The translations under genes were made by a program, and so were the position numbers. Of a stretch of 64,000 bases of DNA, positions 55,193 to 63,740 are shown in pieces. The DNA comes from WHUA01 sp963711215 (GTDB lineage: Bacteria > Pseudomonadota > Alphaproteobacteria > UBA8366). Within the stretch, counting starts at the first letter, position 1. The number at the start of each line of letters is the position of its first letter. Location of the stretch: the NCBI GenBank assembly GCA_963711215.1, contig CAVQDH010000002.1:682001-746000 (forward strand). The letters are read 5' to 3'. Below the pieces are notes generated by a model. The model was given only the letters and a program-made list of their open reading frames with translations, was not told the origin of the DNA and did no database searches.

Positions 55193-56393
55193 ATGAAGAT
55201 TGCCGTATTGAAGGAAAAATGGGCGAACGAGACCCGCGTCGCGGCGTCGCCCGAGACGGTGAAGAAATTCATCGGCCTCGGCGCCGAAGTGGTGGTCGAG
55301 AAGAATGCCGGCAAGGCGGCCTCCATTCCCGATGAAGCCTTCAAGGATGCGGGTGCGTCCGTCGCGGCCTCCGCGGCGGCGGCGCTGAAGGGCGCGGATG
55401 TCGTGCTCAAAGTCCGCCGCCCGATGCTGGCGGCGGAAGGCGAGGACGAGCTGGCGGCCTTCGCCAAGGGCCAGGTGCTGTGCTGTCAGATGGACGCGCT
55501 GACCCAGCCGGATTTCGTGGCGGCGGCGGCAAAGGCCGGAATTACGGCTTTCGCGCTCGAGCTGATTCCGCGCATCTCGCGCGCGCAGTCGATGGATATC
55601 CTGTCCTCGCAATCGAATTTGGCGGGCTACAAGTCGGTGCTGGACGCGGCCTATGAGTTCGGCCGCGCGTTCCCGATGATGATGACGGCGGCGGGCACGA
55701 TTCCGCCGGCGCGCATTTTCATCATGGGCGTCGGCGTCGCCGGACTGCAGGCGATCGCGACGGCCAAGCGGCTCGGCGCCATCGTGTCCGCGACCGACGT
55801 CAGGCCGGCGACCAAGGAGCAGGTCGAATCGCTCGGCGCGACCTTCGTCGCCGTCCAGGACGAGGAATTCCAGCAGGCCCAGACCGAGGGCGGCTACGCC
55901 AAGGAGATGAGCGACGCCTACAAGGCGAAGCAGGCAGACCTTGGTCGCCGAGACGATCGCCAAGCAGGACATCGTTATTACTACGGCCCTGATCCCGGGC
56001 CGGCCGGCGCCGCGGCTGGTCACCGACGCCATGCTGAAGACCATGAAGCCGGGCGCGATCGTGGTCGATCTCGCGGTCGAAGCGGGGGGCAACTGCGAAG
56101 GCTCGGTCGCGGGCAAAGTGGTCACCAAGCACGGCGTCAAGATCGTCGGCCACCACAACGTGCCGGGCCGGATCGCCGAGGATGCGAGCAAACTTTTCGC
56201 CCGCAACCTGCTGAATTTTCTGACGCCGATGATCGACAAGGACAGCAAGACGCTGAAGATCGACATGGCGGACGAGATCGTCGCCGGAACGATGATCACG
56301 CGCGACGGCAGCATCGTCCATCCGAAGCTGGCCGACGCTCCGGCGGCGCCCGCCGCGGAAAAGAACGCGGAAGCCGCGACGAAAGGGGAATGA
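55193..56393 (+). CDS. pntAA: NAD(P) transhydrogenase subunit alpha part 1 (PntAA), frameshifted
   Basis: The NAD-binding domain I subunit of proton-translocating transhydrogenase. It opens MKIAVLKEKWANETRVAASP, has the RAQSMDILSSQSNLAGYKSV loop, and the dinucleotide motif IFIMGVGVAGLQAIATAK. One extra C near 55939 separates KAKQAD from LVAETIAKQDIVITTALIPG. The repaired length is 399 residues. The split into pntAA, pntAB and pntB is the usual alphaproteobacterial form. The enzyme makes NADPH from NADH using the proton gradient. The stop overlaps the first ATG of pntAB. Confidence 0.94.
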
Positions 56394-56398
56394 CGAGC

Positions 56399-56809
56399 AT
56401 GCAGCCCGAGGATCTGATCCGTAAAGCCGAGGCGCTGGCGCGGCACGCGGCCGAGGTGGCGCAGCAGGCCGATGCCCTGCTCGCGGAGGCGACCCGTACG
56501 ACGGTCGCGGCGCCGTCAGGCGGCGATCATTTCATCTTCCTCTTCTCGATCTTCGTGCTCGCGGTCTTCGTCGGCTACTACGTGGTCTGGAACGTGACGC
56601 CGGCGCTGCATTCGCCGCTGATGGGCGTGACCAACGCGATCTCGTCGGTGATCATCGTCGGCGCGCTGATCGCAGCGGGTCCCATCGATATGAGCCTGTC
56701 CAAGCTGTTCGGCTTCATCGCGGTCATCCTGGCCTCGATCAACATCTTCGGCGGCTTCATCGTGACGCAGCGCATGCTGCAGATGTTCAAGCGAAAGCCG
56801 AAGAAGTAG
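56399..56809 (+). CDS. pntAB: NAD(P) transhydrogenase subunit alpha part 2 (PntAB)
   Basis: A 136-residue membrane subunit with an N-terminal helix (EDLIRKAEALARHAAEVAQQ) and three or four transmembrane segments: FIFLFSIFVLAVFVGYYVVW, AISSVIIVGALIAAGP and LFGFIAVILASINIFGGFIV. It forms part of the proton channel with PntB. ATG 56399 is preferred over 56390 because GGGGA is then correctly spaced; the upstream ATG overlaps the pntAA stop. It sits between pntAA and pntB. Confidence 0.93.
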   Translation: MQPEDLIRKAEALARHAAEVAQQADALLAEATRTTVAAPSGGDHFIFLFSIFVLAVFVGYYVVWNVTPALHSPLMGVTNAISSVIIVGALIAAGPIDMSLSKLFGFIAVILASINIFGGFIVTQRMLQMFKRKPKK

Positions 56810-56828
56810 CGGAGCCGGAAATCGAGCC

Positions 56829-58224
56829 ATGAGCCATAACCTCTCCGCCTTCGCCTATCTCATCGCCAGCATCTGCTTCATCATGGCGCTGAGGGGCCTG
56901 TCCTCGCCGGTGAGCGCGCGCGTCGGCAATATCTACGGCGTCGTCGGCATGTTGATCGCCATCACGACGACGCTGGCCTCGCCGGGGGTGCTGAGCTACA
57001 CGCTGATCGTGATCGGCATCCTGATCGGCGGCTCGATCGGCACCGTCGTCGCGCTCCGCATCCAGATGACGGCCCTGCCGCAGCTTGTCGCGGCCTTCCA
57101 CAGCCTCGTCGGCCTCGCCGCGGTCTTCGTGGCGTCGGCCGCCTTCTACCAGCCTTCGGCCTATGGCATCGGCAGCTTCGGGCAGATCGAGCCCGGCAGC
57201 CTCGATCGAGATGAGCATCGGCACGGCGATCGGCGCGGTCACCTTCACCGGCTCGATCATCGCCTTCGGCAAGCTGCAGGGCATCATGAGCGGCGCGCCC
57301 ATCACCTTTCCGGGCCAGCACCTGCTGAATGCGCTGCTCGGCATCGCGCTGATCGCGATCGTCGTCTGGATGTGCATGGATCAGGGCCCCGCGAAGTTCT
57401 GGATGATCGCGATCCTGGCCTTCCTGCTCGGCGTCCTGATCATCATCCCGATCGGCGGGGCGGACATGCCCGTGGTCATCTCGATGCTGAACAGCTATTC
57501 CGGCTGGGCGGCCTGCGGCATCGGCTTCACCCTCGGGAACACGGCGCTGATCATCACCGGCGCGCTCGTCGGCTCGTCCGGCGCGATCCTGAGCTACATC
57601 ATGTGCAAGGGGATGAACCGCTCCTTCTTCAGCGTCATCCTCGGCGGTTTCGGCGGCGAGTCGGCGGGGCCGGACGCGGCGATGCTCAAGGACCGCACGG
57701 TGCGGTCGGGCAGCGCGGAAGACGCCGCCTTCATCATGAAGAATGCCGGCGGCGTCATCATCGTGCCGGGCTACGGCATGGCGGTCGCTCAGGCGCAGCA
57801 CGCGCTGCGCGAGATGGCCGACCTGCTGAAAGAGGAAGGGATCTCCGTCAAATACGCCATCCATCCGGTGGCGGGGCGCATGCCGGGGCACATGAACGTG
57901 CTGCTGGCGGAGGCGAATGTGCCCTATGACGAGGTCTTCGAGCTCGACGAGATCAACCGCGATTTCGCGGGCACCGACGTGGCCTTCGTCATCGGCGCCA
58001 ACGATGTGACCAACCCCGCGGCGAAGAACGACCCGTCGAGCCCGATCTACGGCATGCCGATTCTCGATGTGGAAAAGGCGGGGACGGTGCTGTTCATCAA
58101 GCGCTCGCTCGGCTCCGGCTATGCCGGCATCGATAACGAGCTGTTTTTCCGCGACAACACGATGATGCTGTTCGGCGACGCCAAGGCGATGTGCGAGAAT
58201 ATCGTAAAGGCGCTGGACCAGTAG
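56829..58224 (+). CDS. pntB: NAD(P) transhydrogenase subunit beta (PntB), frameshifted
   Basis: The membrane and NADP-binding subunit. Transmembrane part: FAYLIASICFIMALRGLSS, VVGMLIAITTTLASPGVL, then QIEPGSL. One extra G near 57204 follows. Skipping it gives IEMSIGTAIGAVTFTGSIIA. The soluble domain III carries VIIVPGYGMAVAQAQHALRE (NADP-binding), HPVAGRMPGHMNVLLAEANV, and GANDVTNPAAKNDPSSPIYG. The repaired length is 464 residues, close to E. coli PntB. A hairpin spans its stop codon. Confidence 0.94.
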
Positions 58225-58234
58225 CCAGCGCCTT
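58207..58234. terminator. Hairpin over the pntB stop codon, possible bidirectional terminator
   Basis: Perfect ten-base stem AAGGCGCTGG (58207-58216) with CCAGCGCCTT (58225-58234), loop ACCAGTAG containing the pntB stop. It lies between convergent pntB and the DUF1127 gene. No long U tract follows, so efficiency as a terminator is uncertain. Confidence 0.5.
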
Positions 58235-58279
58235 CAGGCCCTCTGCGGACCGTATCTTACCCCTTGAAACGCGAAACGA

Positions 58280-58453
58280 TCAGAGCTTCGACGCGATGTA
58301 TTGCGGGATCTGCTCGCGCGTCAGGTTCCGCGCGGCAAGCGCTTCGTCGCTCATGCTGCTGAGGCGCTGGAACTCGAAGCTGGCTTGGTAGGCGCGGCCG
58401 AGAGAGTCGAAAAACCCCCGGCGATGGCGAGGGGCGCTTGCACCGTGTTTCAT
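58280..58453 (-). CDS. DUF1127 domain small protein
   Basis: A 57-residue protein. The core is FFDSLGRAYQASFEFQRLSS followed by MSDEALAARNLTREQIPQYI. This matches alphaproteobacterial DUF1127-type small proteins, some of which bind RNA or affect phosphate and stress responses in relatives. ATG 58453 has GGAG about eight bases upstream, which decides it over longer in-frame starts. A TATATA-containing AT-rich stretch 30-50 bases upstream may be its promoter. Confidence 0.78.
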   Translation of the reverse strand: MKHGASAPRHRRGFFDSLGRAYQASFEFQRLSSMSDEALAARNLTREQIPQYIASKL

Positions 58454-58793
58454 ACCTGGCTCCATAAGAAGAATGCTGTAATTCCTGAGCCGTATATAGG
58501 AATTGCTGCACATGCGAACAGCGGTCATGTTGCATCGCAGCAATGCAGTCAGCGCATGGCAGCATTAACAAATCGTGCATTACCCGTCATATATGCATAA
58601 CAAATGACCGGAAAGGCCGGGCTCTGCCGCGAAGGCAGGCAATCGAAGGCTGAAAAGGGGGTGGGGTTCTTCGGCGCGGCCGGCCGCAAGCCGGCGACGG
58701 GCGCGCCTATCGGGCGCGCCGCTGCTCAGGGGCGAATCTCTGTCGTCTCGGGGTCACGGCCGCCGACGGTGTCGGCGGCATGAAGTATGGGAG
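58454..58793. other. 340-base intergenic region between the DUF1127 gene and rpsU
   Basis: Both flanking genes are on the minus strand. The left part is AT-rich and should hold the DUF1127 promoter. The right part is GC-rich and contains a hairpin of two GGCGCGCC copies (58700-58707 and 58713-58720), 70-95 bases beyond the rpsU stop, which may end rpsU transcription although no U tract follows. No ORF or RNA gene was recognised. Confidence 0.4.
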
Positions 58794-59018
58794 CTAATAG
58801 CCTTCCCGGTCCATCCGCTTGCGCAACAGCTTGCGGTGGCGACGCACGGCCTCGGCTTTCTCCCGGGCCTTGCGCTCGGACGGTTTTTCATAGGCACGGC
58901 GCAACTTCATTTCCCTGAAGACGCCTTCACGCTGCATCTTCTTCTTGAGCGCTTTCAACGCCTGATCGACATTGTTGTCGCGTACGACTACGTTAACGAT
59001 GGTCGGCACTCCTTCCAT
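58794..59018 (-). CDS. rpsU: Ribosomal protein bS21
   Basis: The core NVVVRDNNVDQALKALKKKM followed by QREGVFREMKLRRAYEKPSE and a basic tail is diagnostic for bS21 of the 30S subunit, which helps mRNA engagement at initiation. It is about 74 residues from ATG 59018 (MEGVPTIV). The start is uncertain: GGAAGGAG lies inside this reading just before GTG and ATC codons, and ATG 59024 is also in frame. It is monocistronic and divergent from def. Confidence 0.93.
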   Translation of the reverse strand: MEGVPTIVNVVVRDNNVDQALKALKKKMQREGVFREMKLRRAYEKPSERKAREKAEAVRRHRKLLRKRMDREGY

Positions 59019-59166
59019 TGACATGCGCGGAACCAATAATTTCCGGCGCGCTTGCGGCACCGGCCGAAGCGCGCGGCTTATAACATAGCATAATGCGGTT
59101 GGGAAGGGCAGTGGTGGGCCGAATCCGGTGCTTTACCGCGCGCACCGGCGGACCCATATTAGCGCC

Positions 59167-59745
59167 ATGGCTATCTTGAAAATCGCCCGAATGGGCCATC
59201 CCGTCCTGCGCCGCCGGGCGCAGGAGATCGAAAATCCCACGACCCCCGAGATCCATGGCCTGATTCGCGACATGCTGGAAACCATGGAAGACGCCGACGG
59301 CGCCGGGCTGGCGGCGCCGCAGGTGCATGTCCCGCTGCGCCTGGTGATGTTCCACGTGCCGCAGGACCGGGCGGAGGACGAAGGGCAGGAACGGCGGGTA
59401 CCGCTGACGGTCCTGATTAACCCGGTCATCGAGCCGCTGACCGACAAGACGGAGCTGGGCTGGGAAGGCTGCCTGTCGGTGCCGGGCCTGGTCGGCGCGG
59501 TGCCGCGCTTCACCCGTATACGCTACCGCGGCGTCACCCCCGACGGCGGCGCGATCGATCGCACGGCGGAGGGCTTCCATGCCCGTGTCGTCCAGCACGA
59601 ATGCGACCATCTCGACGGCATCCTCTATCCGCAGCGGATGACCGACCTCTCCCTGCTGATGTTCCGCGATCAGATGCGCTATCAGCCGCGGAACGAGGAT
59701 ATCGCCGAGGATGCCGGCGAAGAGGCAGACGAGGAGGTCGCATGA
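59167..59745 (+). CDS. def: Peptide deformylase
   Basis: A 192-residue metalloenzyme removing the formyl group from nascent proteins. All three motifs are present: DGAGLAAPQVHVP (GxGLAAPQ), WEGCLSVPG (metal-ligand Cys) and VVQHECDHLDGILYPQR (HExxH). An acidic tail, EDAGEEADEEVA, extends beyond the usual end. ATG 59167 begins at the normal position. The TGA overlaps the ATG of the COQ9 gene, so they are translationally coupled. No fmt follows here, unlike many def operons. Confidence 0.95.
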   Translation: MAILKIARMGHPVLRRRAQEIENPTTPEIHGLIRDMLETMEDADGAGLAAPQVHVPLRLVMFHVPQDRAEDEGQERRVPLTVLINPVIEPLTDKTELGWEGCLSVPGLVGAVPRFTRIRYRGVTPDGGAIDRTAEGFHARVVQHECDHLDGILYPQRMTDLSLLMFRDQMRYQPRNEDIAEDAGEEADEEVA

Positions 59746-60386
59746 CCCCATCGCTGATGGAGCTGAGGGACGCGATCATCCTGGCGGCCCTGCCGCATGT
59801 GCCGTTCGACGGCTGGACGCGCCGCGCCATGCGCCAGGGCGCGAGAGACGCGGGCTATGACGACGCAGCGGCCGACCGCGCGTTTCCCTATGGCGCGGCC
59901 GACATGATCGCCCACTACAGCGACCTCGCCGACCGGCGCATGGCGGAAGAGCTGGGGCGCCGCGATGTCGGCAAGATGAAGGTCCGGGACCGTATTGCGA
60001 CGGCTATACGCGTACGATTGGAGCAGGCGGCGCCATACAAGGACGCGGTTCGGCGGGCCTTGTCCGTGATGGCCCTGCCGTCCAATGCGCCGACGGCGCT
60101 GCGTTCCCTGTACCGTACGGTGGATGCGATATGGACCGCCGTCGGAGACACGTCAACCGACTGGAATTTCTACTCGAAACGCGTGCTGTTGGCGGGCGTA
60201 CTCAGCTCGACCGTACTGTGCTGGCTGGACGATACGTCCGAGGGGCATGCGGAAACATGGGGCTTCCTCGACCGCCGCATCGCCAACGTCATGCGCGCAC
60301 CGAAGATCGGTGAACGCGTACGGCAGGGCTGCGCCCAGCTCGCCGGCCTGTTCTCGGGGCGGCGTTATCGCCGCGCCGGTTCCTGA
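59742..60386 (+). CDS. coq9: COQ9 family protein
   Basis: A 214-residue protein of the COQ9/rpsU-linked TetR-fold family. It shows RDAIILAALPHVPFDGWTRR, ADRAFPYGAADMIAHYSDLA, and the C-terminal VDAIWTAVGDTSTDWNFYSK followed by LLAGVLSSTVLCWLDDTSEG, which is the COQ9 hallmark. COQ9 binds lipids and delivers ubiquinone intermediates to COQ7. It overlaps def by four bases. Ends before the convergent purK by 24 bases. Confidence 0.92.
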   Translation: MTPSLMELRDAIILAALPHVPFDGWTRRAMRQGARDAGYDDAAADRAFPYGAADMIAHYSDLADRRMAEELGRRDVGKMKVRDRIATAIRVRLEQAAPYKDAVRRALSVMALPSNAPTALRSLYRTVDAIWTAVGDTSTDWNFYSKRVLLAGVLSSTVLCWLDDTSEGHAETWGFLDRRIANVMRAPKIGERVRQGCAQLAGLFSGRRYRRAGS

Positions 60387-60410
60387 GCCTCGGGCCGGCG
60401 TTTCCGTATC

Positions 60411-61508
60411 CTAGGAATTATCGCTGCGCGGCTTGAGGCGCGTCACGTGCCCCATCTTGCGCCCCGGCCGGATCTCCGTCTTGCCATAGAGATGCAGGCG
60501 GGCGCCCGGCTCGGCCAGCAGGTCGAGCCACTGGTTCACCTCCTCGCCGATGAGATTCTTCATCACGGCGTCGGAATGCCGGTCGGTGACGCCGAGCGGC
60601 AGGCCGCAGATCGCCCGGACGAGTTGCTGGAACTGGCTGATCGCGCAGGCGTCGATGGTCCAATGGCCCGAGTTGTGCGGGCGCGGGGCGATCTCGTTGA
60701 CCAGCACCTCGCCCTTCCAGGTGACGAACATCTCGACCGCCAGCAGCCCGACCACGTTCAGCGCTTCGGCCGCGCGACGGGCGATCTCGCCGGCCCGCGC
60801 CGCGATCCCCGGCGAGATGCCGGCCGGCACGATGGTCGTGTCGAGGATGTGGTTGACGTGCCGGTTCTCGACCGGGACATAGGCCGCCATGCCGCCGTCG
60901 AGCCCGCGCGCCACGATGGTGGAGATCTCGAGCGCGTAATCGACCCAGCCCTCCAGGATGGCGTGATCGGTGTTGGTCTCACGCAGCGCCTGGGCCAGAT
61001 CGGTATCGCGGCCGATGGCGACCTGGCCCTTGCCGTCATAGCCGAATTTCGCGGTCTTCAGCACGGACGGCCGCCCGATCCGGGCGACCGCGGCTTCCAG
61101 TGAGGCGAGGTCGGTGACATGCGCGTAGGGCGCGGTCGGGATGCCGATGCCGTTCAGGAAATTCTTTTCCAGCAGCCGGTCCTGCGCGGTCGCCAGCACG
61201 TTCGGGCCGGGCCGCACGGGGACCCGCTCGGCGAGATAGCGGACGGACTCCTCGGGGATGTTCTCGAATTCGAGGGTCACGACGTCGACCGCGGCGGCGA
61301 AGCGGTCGAGCGCCTTGGTGTCGCGGTAATCCGCCAGTGTCGACGCGGCGCAGACCTGGGCGGCGGGGCTGTCCGGCTTATCGGCGAAGGTATGGCAGCG
61401 ATAGCCGAGGCGGGCGGCCGCCAGCGCGATCATGCGGCCGAGCTGGCCGTCGCCCAGGATGCCGATGGTCGAGCCGGGATCGATGCGGCGCGGCGCGGCG
61501 TCACCCAT
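60411..61508 (-). CDS. purK: N5-carboxyaminoimidazole ribonucleotide synthase
   Basis: A 365-residue ATP-grasp enzyme of purine synthesis that carboxylates AIR with bicarbonate and ATP. Motifs: STIGILGDGQLGRMIALAAA at the N-terminus, VVTLEFENIPEE, SVLKTAKFGYDGKGQ, AILEGWVDYALEISTIVARG, and NEIAPRPHNSGHWTIDACAI with the metal and ATP contacts. The start overlaps the 3 prime end of purE by eight bases, so purE and purK are translationally coupled. Confidence 0.96.
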   Translation of the reverse strand: MGDAAPRRIDPGSTIGILGDGQLGRMIALAAARLGYRCHTFADKPDSPAAQVCAASTLADYRDTKALDRFAAAVDVVTLEFENIPEESVRYLAERVPVRPGPNVLATAQDRLLEKNFLNGIGIPTAPYAHVTDLASLEAAVARIGRPSVLKTAKFGYDGKGQVAIGRDTDLAQALRETNTDHAILEGWVDYALEISTIVARGLDGGMAAYVPVENRHVNHILDTTIVPAGISPGIAARAGEIARRAAEALNVVGLLAVEMFVTWKGEVLVNEIAPRPHNSGHWTIDACAISQFQQLVRAICGLPLGVTDRHSDAVMKNLIGEEVNQWLDLLAEPGARLHLYGKTEIRPGRKMGHVTRLKPRSDNS

Positions 61509-61992
61509 CGCTGGGCTGGTCGGCGACGGAAGCCGTCTGCTTGGCCCGCCAGTCGTCGAGCATCTGCGCGATGTCGGGCCGCGACAGCGCGATCACGGCG
61601 GCTGCCAAAAGCGCCGCGTTCACCGCGCCGGCCTTGCCGATGGCGAGCGTACCGACCGGGATGCCGGCCGGCATCTGGACGATCGACATGAGGCTGTCGA
61701 GGCCTTTCAGGGCCTGGCTTTCCACGGGTACGCCGAACACCGGCAGCGGCGTCATCGCCGCGGTCATACCGGGCAGGTGAGCGGCGCCGCCCGCGCCGGC
61801 AATGATCACCTGAAGGCCGCGGCCGCGCGCCGATTCCGCGTATTGGGTGAGGCGTTTCGGCGTGCGGTGGGCCGAGACGATCTTCGCTTCGTAGGGCACG
61901 CCCAGCGCCGCCAGCGTGTCCGCGGCGTGCTGCATGGTCGACCAGTCGGACTGGCTGCCCATGATGATCCCGACCAGGGGTGCGTCCGTCAT
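61501..61992 (-). CDS. purE: N5-carboxyaminoimidazole ribonucleotide mutase
   Basis: A 163-residue PurE. It shows VGIIMGSQSDWSTMQHAADT, YEAKIVSAHRTPKRLTQYAE (catalytic His), IIAGAGGAAHLPGMTAAMTP and VFGVPVESQALKGLDSLMSI. It moves the carboxylate of N5-CAIR to give CAIR, the product used next in IMP synthesis. ATG 61992 matches the usual start. It begins the purEK operon; scfR lies upstream on the same strand with 109 bases between. Confidence 0.96.
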   Translation of the reverse strand: MTDAPLVGIIMGSQSDWSTMQHAADTLAALGVPYEAKIVSAHRTPKRLTQYAESARGRGLQVIIAGAGGAAHLPGMTAAMTPLPVFGVPVESQALKGLDSLMSIVQMPAGIPVGTLAIGKAGAVNAALLAAAVIALSRPDIAQMLDDWRAKQTASVADQPSDG

Positions 61993-62101
61993 CGCCCGCA
62001 GCATCCTTGTTGCCGGCCCCTATGGCCGGAGCGGCGCATTATAGGTGGGGTTCCGAGCCTTGCAAGCGCCGTCCTGGGTGGCTGTTTCGCCTGCTCTTCT
62101 T

Positions 62102-63563
62102 TCAATTCTGCGAGGCCGATACATAGGCCGAGAGCCCGCGCGTGTTCTCGTCGATCGCGAGCTTGTGGTGGACCGGCGGGAAGGCCCGCTGCCGGCAGTC
62201 CATGCGCTCGCAGGACCGGCACTGCACGCCCGCCGCGATCGCCCGCTCGGGGCTCTCGAGGTCGATGCCGTCGGAATAGACGAACTCGCGCGCGTAGGAC
62301 AGCTCGCAGCCCAGGCCGATCGACAGCACCCGCTGCGGCGAGCCGTATCCGCCGCCGCGCTTCTGGATGGTGCGCGCGATGCAGAAATAGGCGTTGCCGT
62401 CGGGCATGCGCGAGACCTGGCCGTTGATCACGCCGGGCGACAGGAAGGCGGAATAGACGTTCCAGCGCGGACACGCGCTGCCGTGGCGCGGGATGCGCAG
62501 GCCCGACGCGGAGAAGCGCTTGGAAATGTTGCCGGCGATGTCGACCCGCAGCATGTGCAGCGGCACGCCCTTGGCGCCCGGGCGCTGCAGCGTGGTCAGC
62601 CGGTGGCAGACCTGCTCGAAGCTGGCGTCGAAATGGTGCTGCAGCAGCTCGATGTCGTAGCGCACACCCTTCGCCATGCCGTGGAAGGCGCCATAGGGCA
62701 TCATCAGGGCGGCGGCGAAGTAGTTCGCCAGCGCGATGCGGCCGAGCGAGCGCACGTCCGGGGTTCTCAGCCCGCCTTCCAGCAGCAGGGTGTCGAATAC
62801 CGGGCTTGCGGCGAGCAGGCCGATCTGATGGCTGAGCTGAAAAAGGCGGCTGCTGCGCGGCAGCAACTCGGATATCTCCAGGCGCCGGCTGCCGGGCTCG
62901 TAGCGCCGCATCGCCTCCAGGCCGGGTCCGGGCGGCAGGACGGCGACTCGGATGCCAAAGGCCTGCTCGAGATAGGCGGTCAGCCCCAGGATCGGGTCGT
63001 TGCGCTCGAGCCCGGCCTCGCCGCGGATGCGCTCCGCCTCTTCCTCGATGTCGCGCGAAGTAGTTGCCGCTTTCCTGGATGAAGTCCGAGATCTGGTCGG
63101 CCGGCAGCCGCAATTCGTATTCGAGCAGGATCTCCGCCTCCTCCGACACCTGCGTCGCCAGGCTGCGCATGTCGCTCCGCGAGTTGCGGTAGGCGTCGTA
63201 GAGCTTGAGCATCGCGCGGGCCGCCGTCGGGGCCGCGCTCACCAGCTCGCGCACCTCGGTGTTGGTCAGGTCCGTCTCCTCGAACAGCGCGTCGTCGAAG
63301 GCTTCCATGAGGTCGGCCAGCAGCTGGCCCTCGTCGTCCTCGGCGAGGTCGCTGATGTTCAGCCCGAACAGCTCCGCGAGCTTGAGCAGCAGGCCGACCG
63401 TGACATTTCGGTGGTTATGCTCGATGAGGTTCAGATAGCTCGCCGAGATACCGAGCTGGTCGGCGAGCTGGGCCTGGCTCATGCGGTTCTCCCGCCGGAG
63501 CCGGCGCACCTTGGGCCCGAGCTGTATCTTGTGCTTGTTGGCGCTTCCGGAAATCCCCGTCAT
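62102..63563 (-). CDS. ScfR/RamB-type XRE family transcriptional regulator (frameshifted)
   Basis: A short-chain fatty-acyl-responsive regulator of the ScfR/RamB family. The N-terminal XRE helix-turn-helix reads VRRLRRENRMSQAQLADQLG and ISASYLNLIEHNHRNVT. One extra base near 63055-63060 separates QESGNYF from DIEEEAERIRGEAGLERNDP. The rest carries an M78/DUF2083-like domain (LGRIALANYFAAALMMPYGA, FHGMAKGVRYDIELLQHHFD) and a C-terminal cysteine set, CRSCERMDCRQRAFP. The repaired length is 486 residues. RamB of Corynebacterium represses acetate and glyoxylate genes. The divergent aceA makes the same role likely. Confidence 0.87.
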
Positions 63564-63740
63564 CGTCTCGATCCCGTCTCTTTAGATATTTACAAAATTT
63601 ACTAATTTACGTCTGTCAATTTTCAAAGATTGACCATTCAGTATATTGAATACAATGAATTTATTGCGGTCAATAGAAATTAGTAATTATTTTACAGACA
63701 CGAATTTCAACAAATTCACAAGGCAAAAAGCGAGGATGCG
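63564..63740. promoter_or_regulatory. AT-rich divergent control region of scfR and aceA with inverted repeats
   Basis: A 177-base region strongly AT-rich against its surroundings. TTACTAATTT (63599-63608) is the inverse complement of AAATTAGTAA (63677-63686). ATTGACC near 63629-63635 faces GGTCAAT near 63669-63674 within the same dyad. This is a plausible ScfR operator covering both promoters. Exact promoter hexamers are not assigned. Confidence 0.5.

Noticed and set aside
121..63060. Programmed +1 frameshifting as the explanation for the broken genes
   Set aside because: No shared slippery sequence, no in-frame stop or rare codon at the sites, and up to six shifts in one gene. Known bacterial programmed shifts use a defined site, so artefact is more likely.
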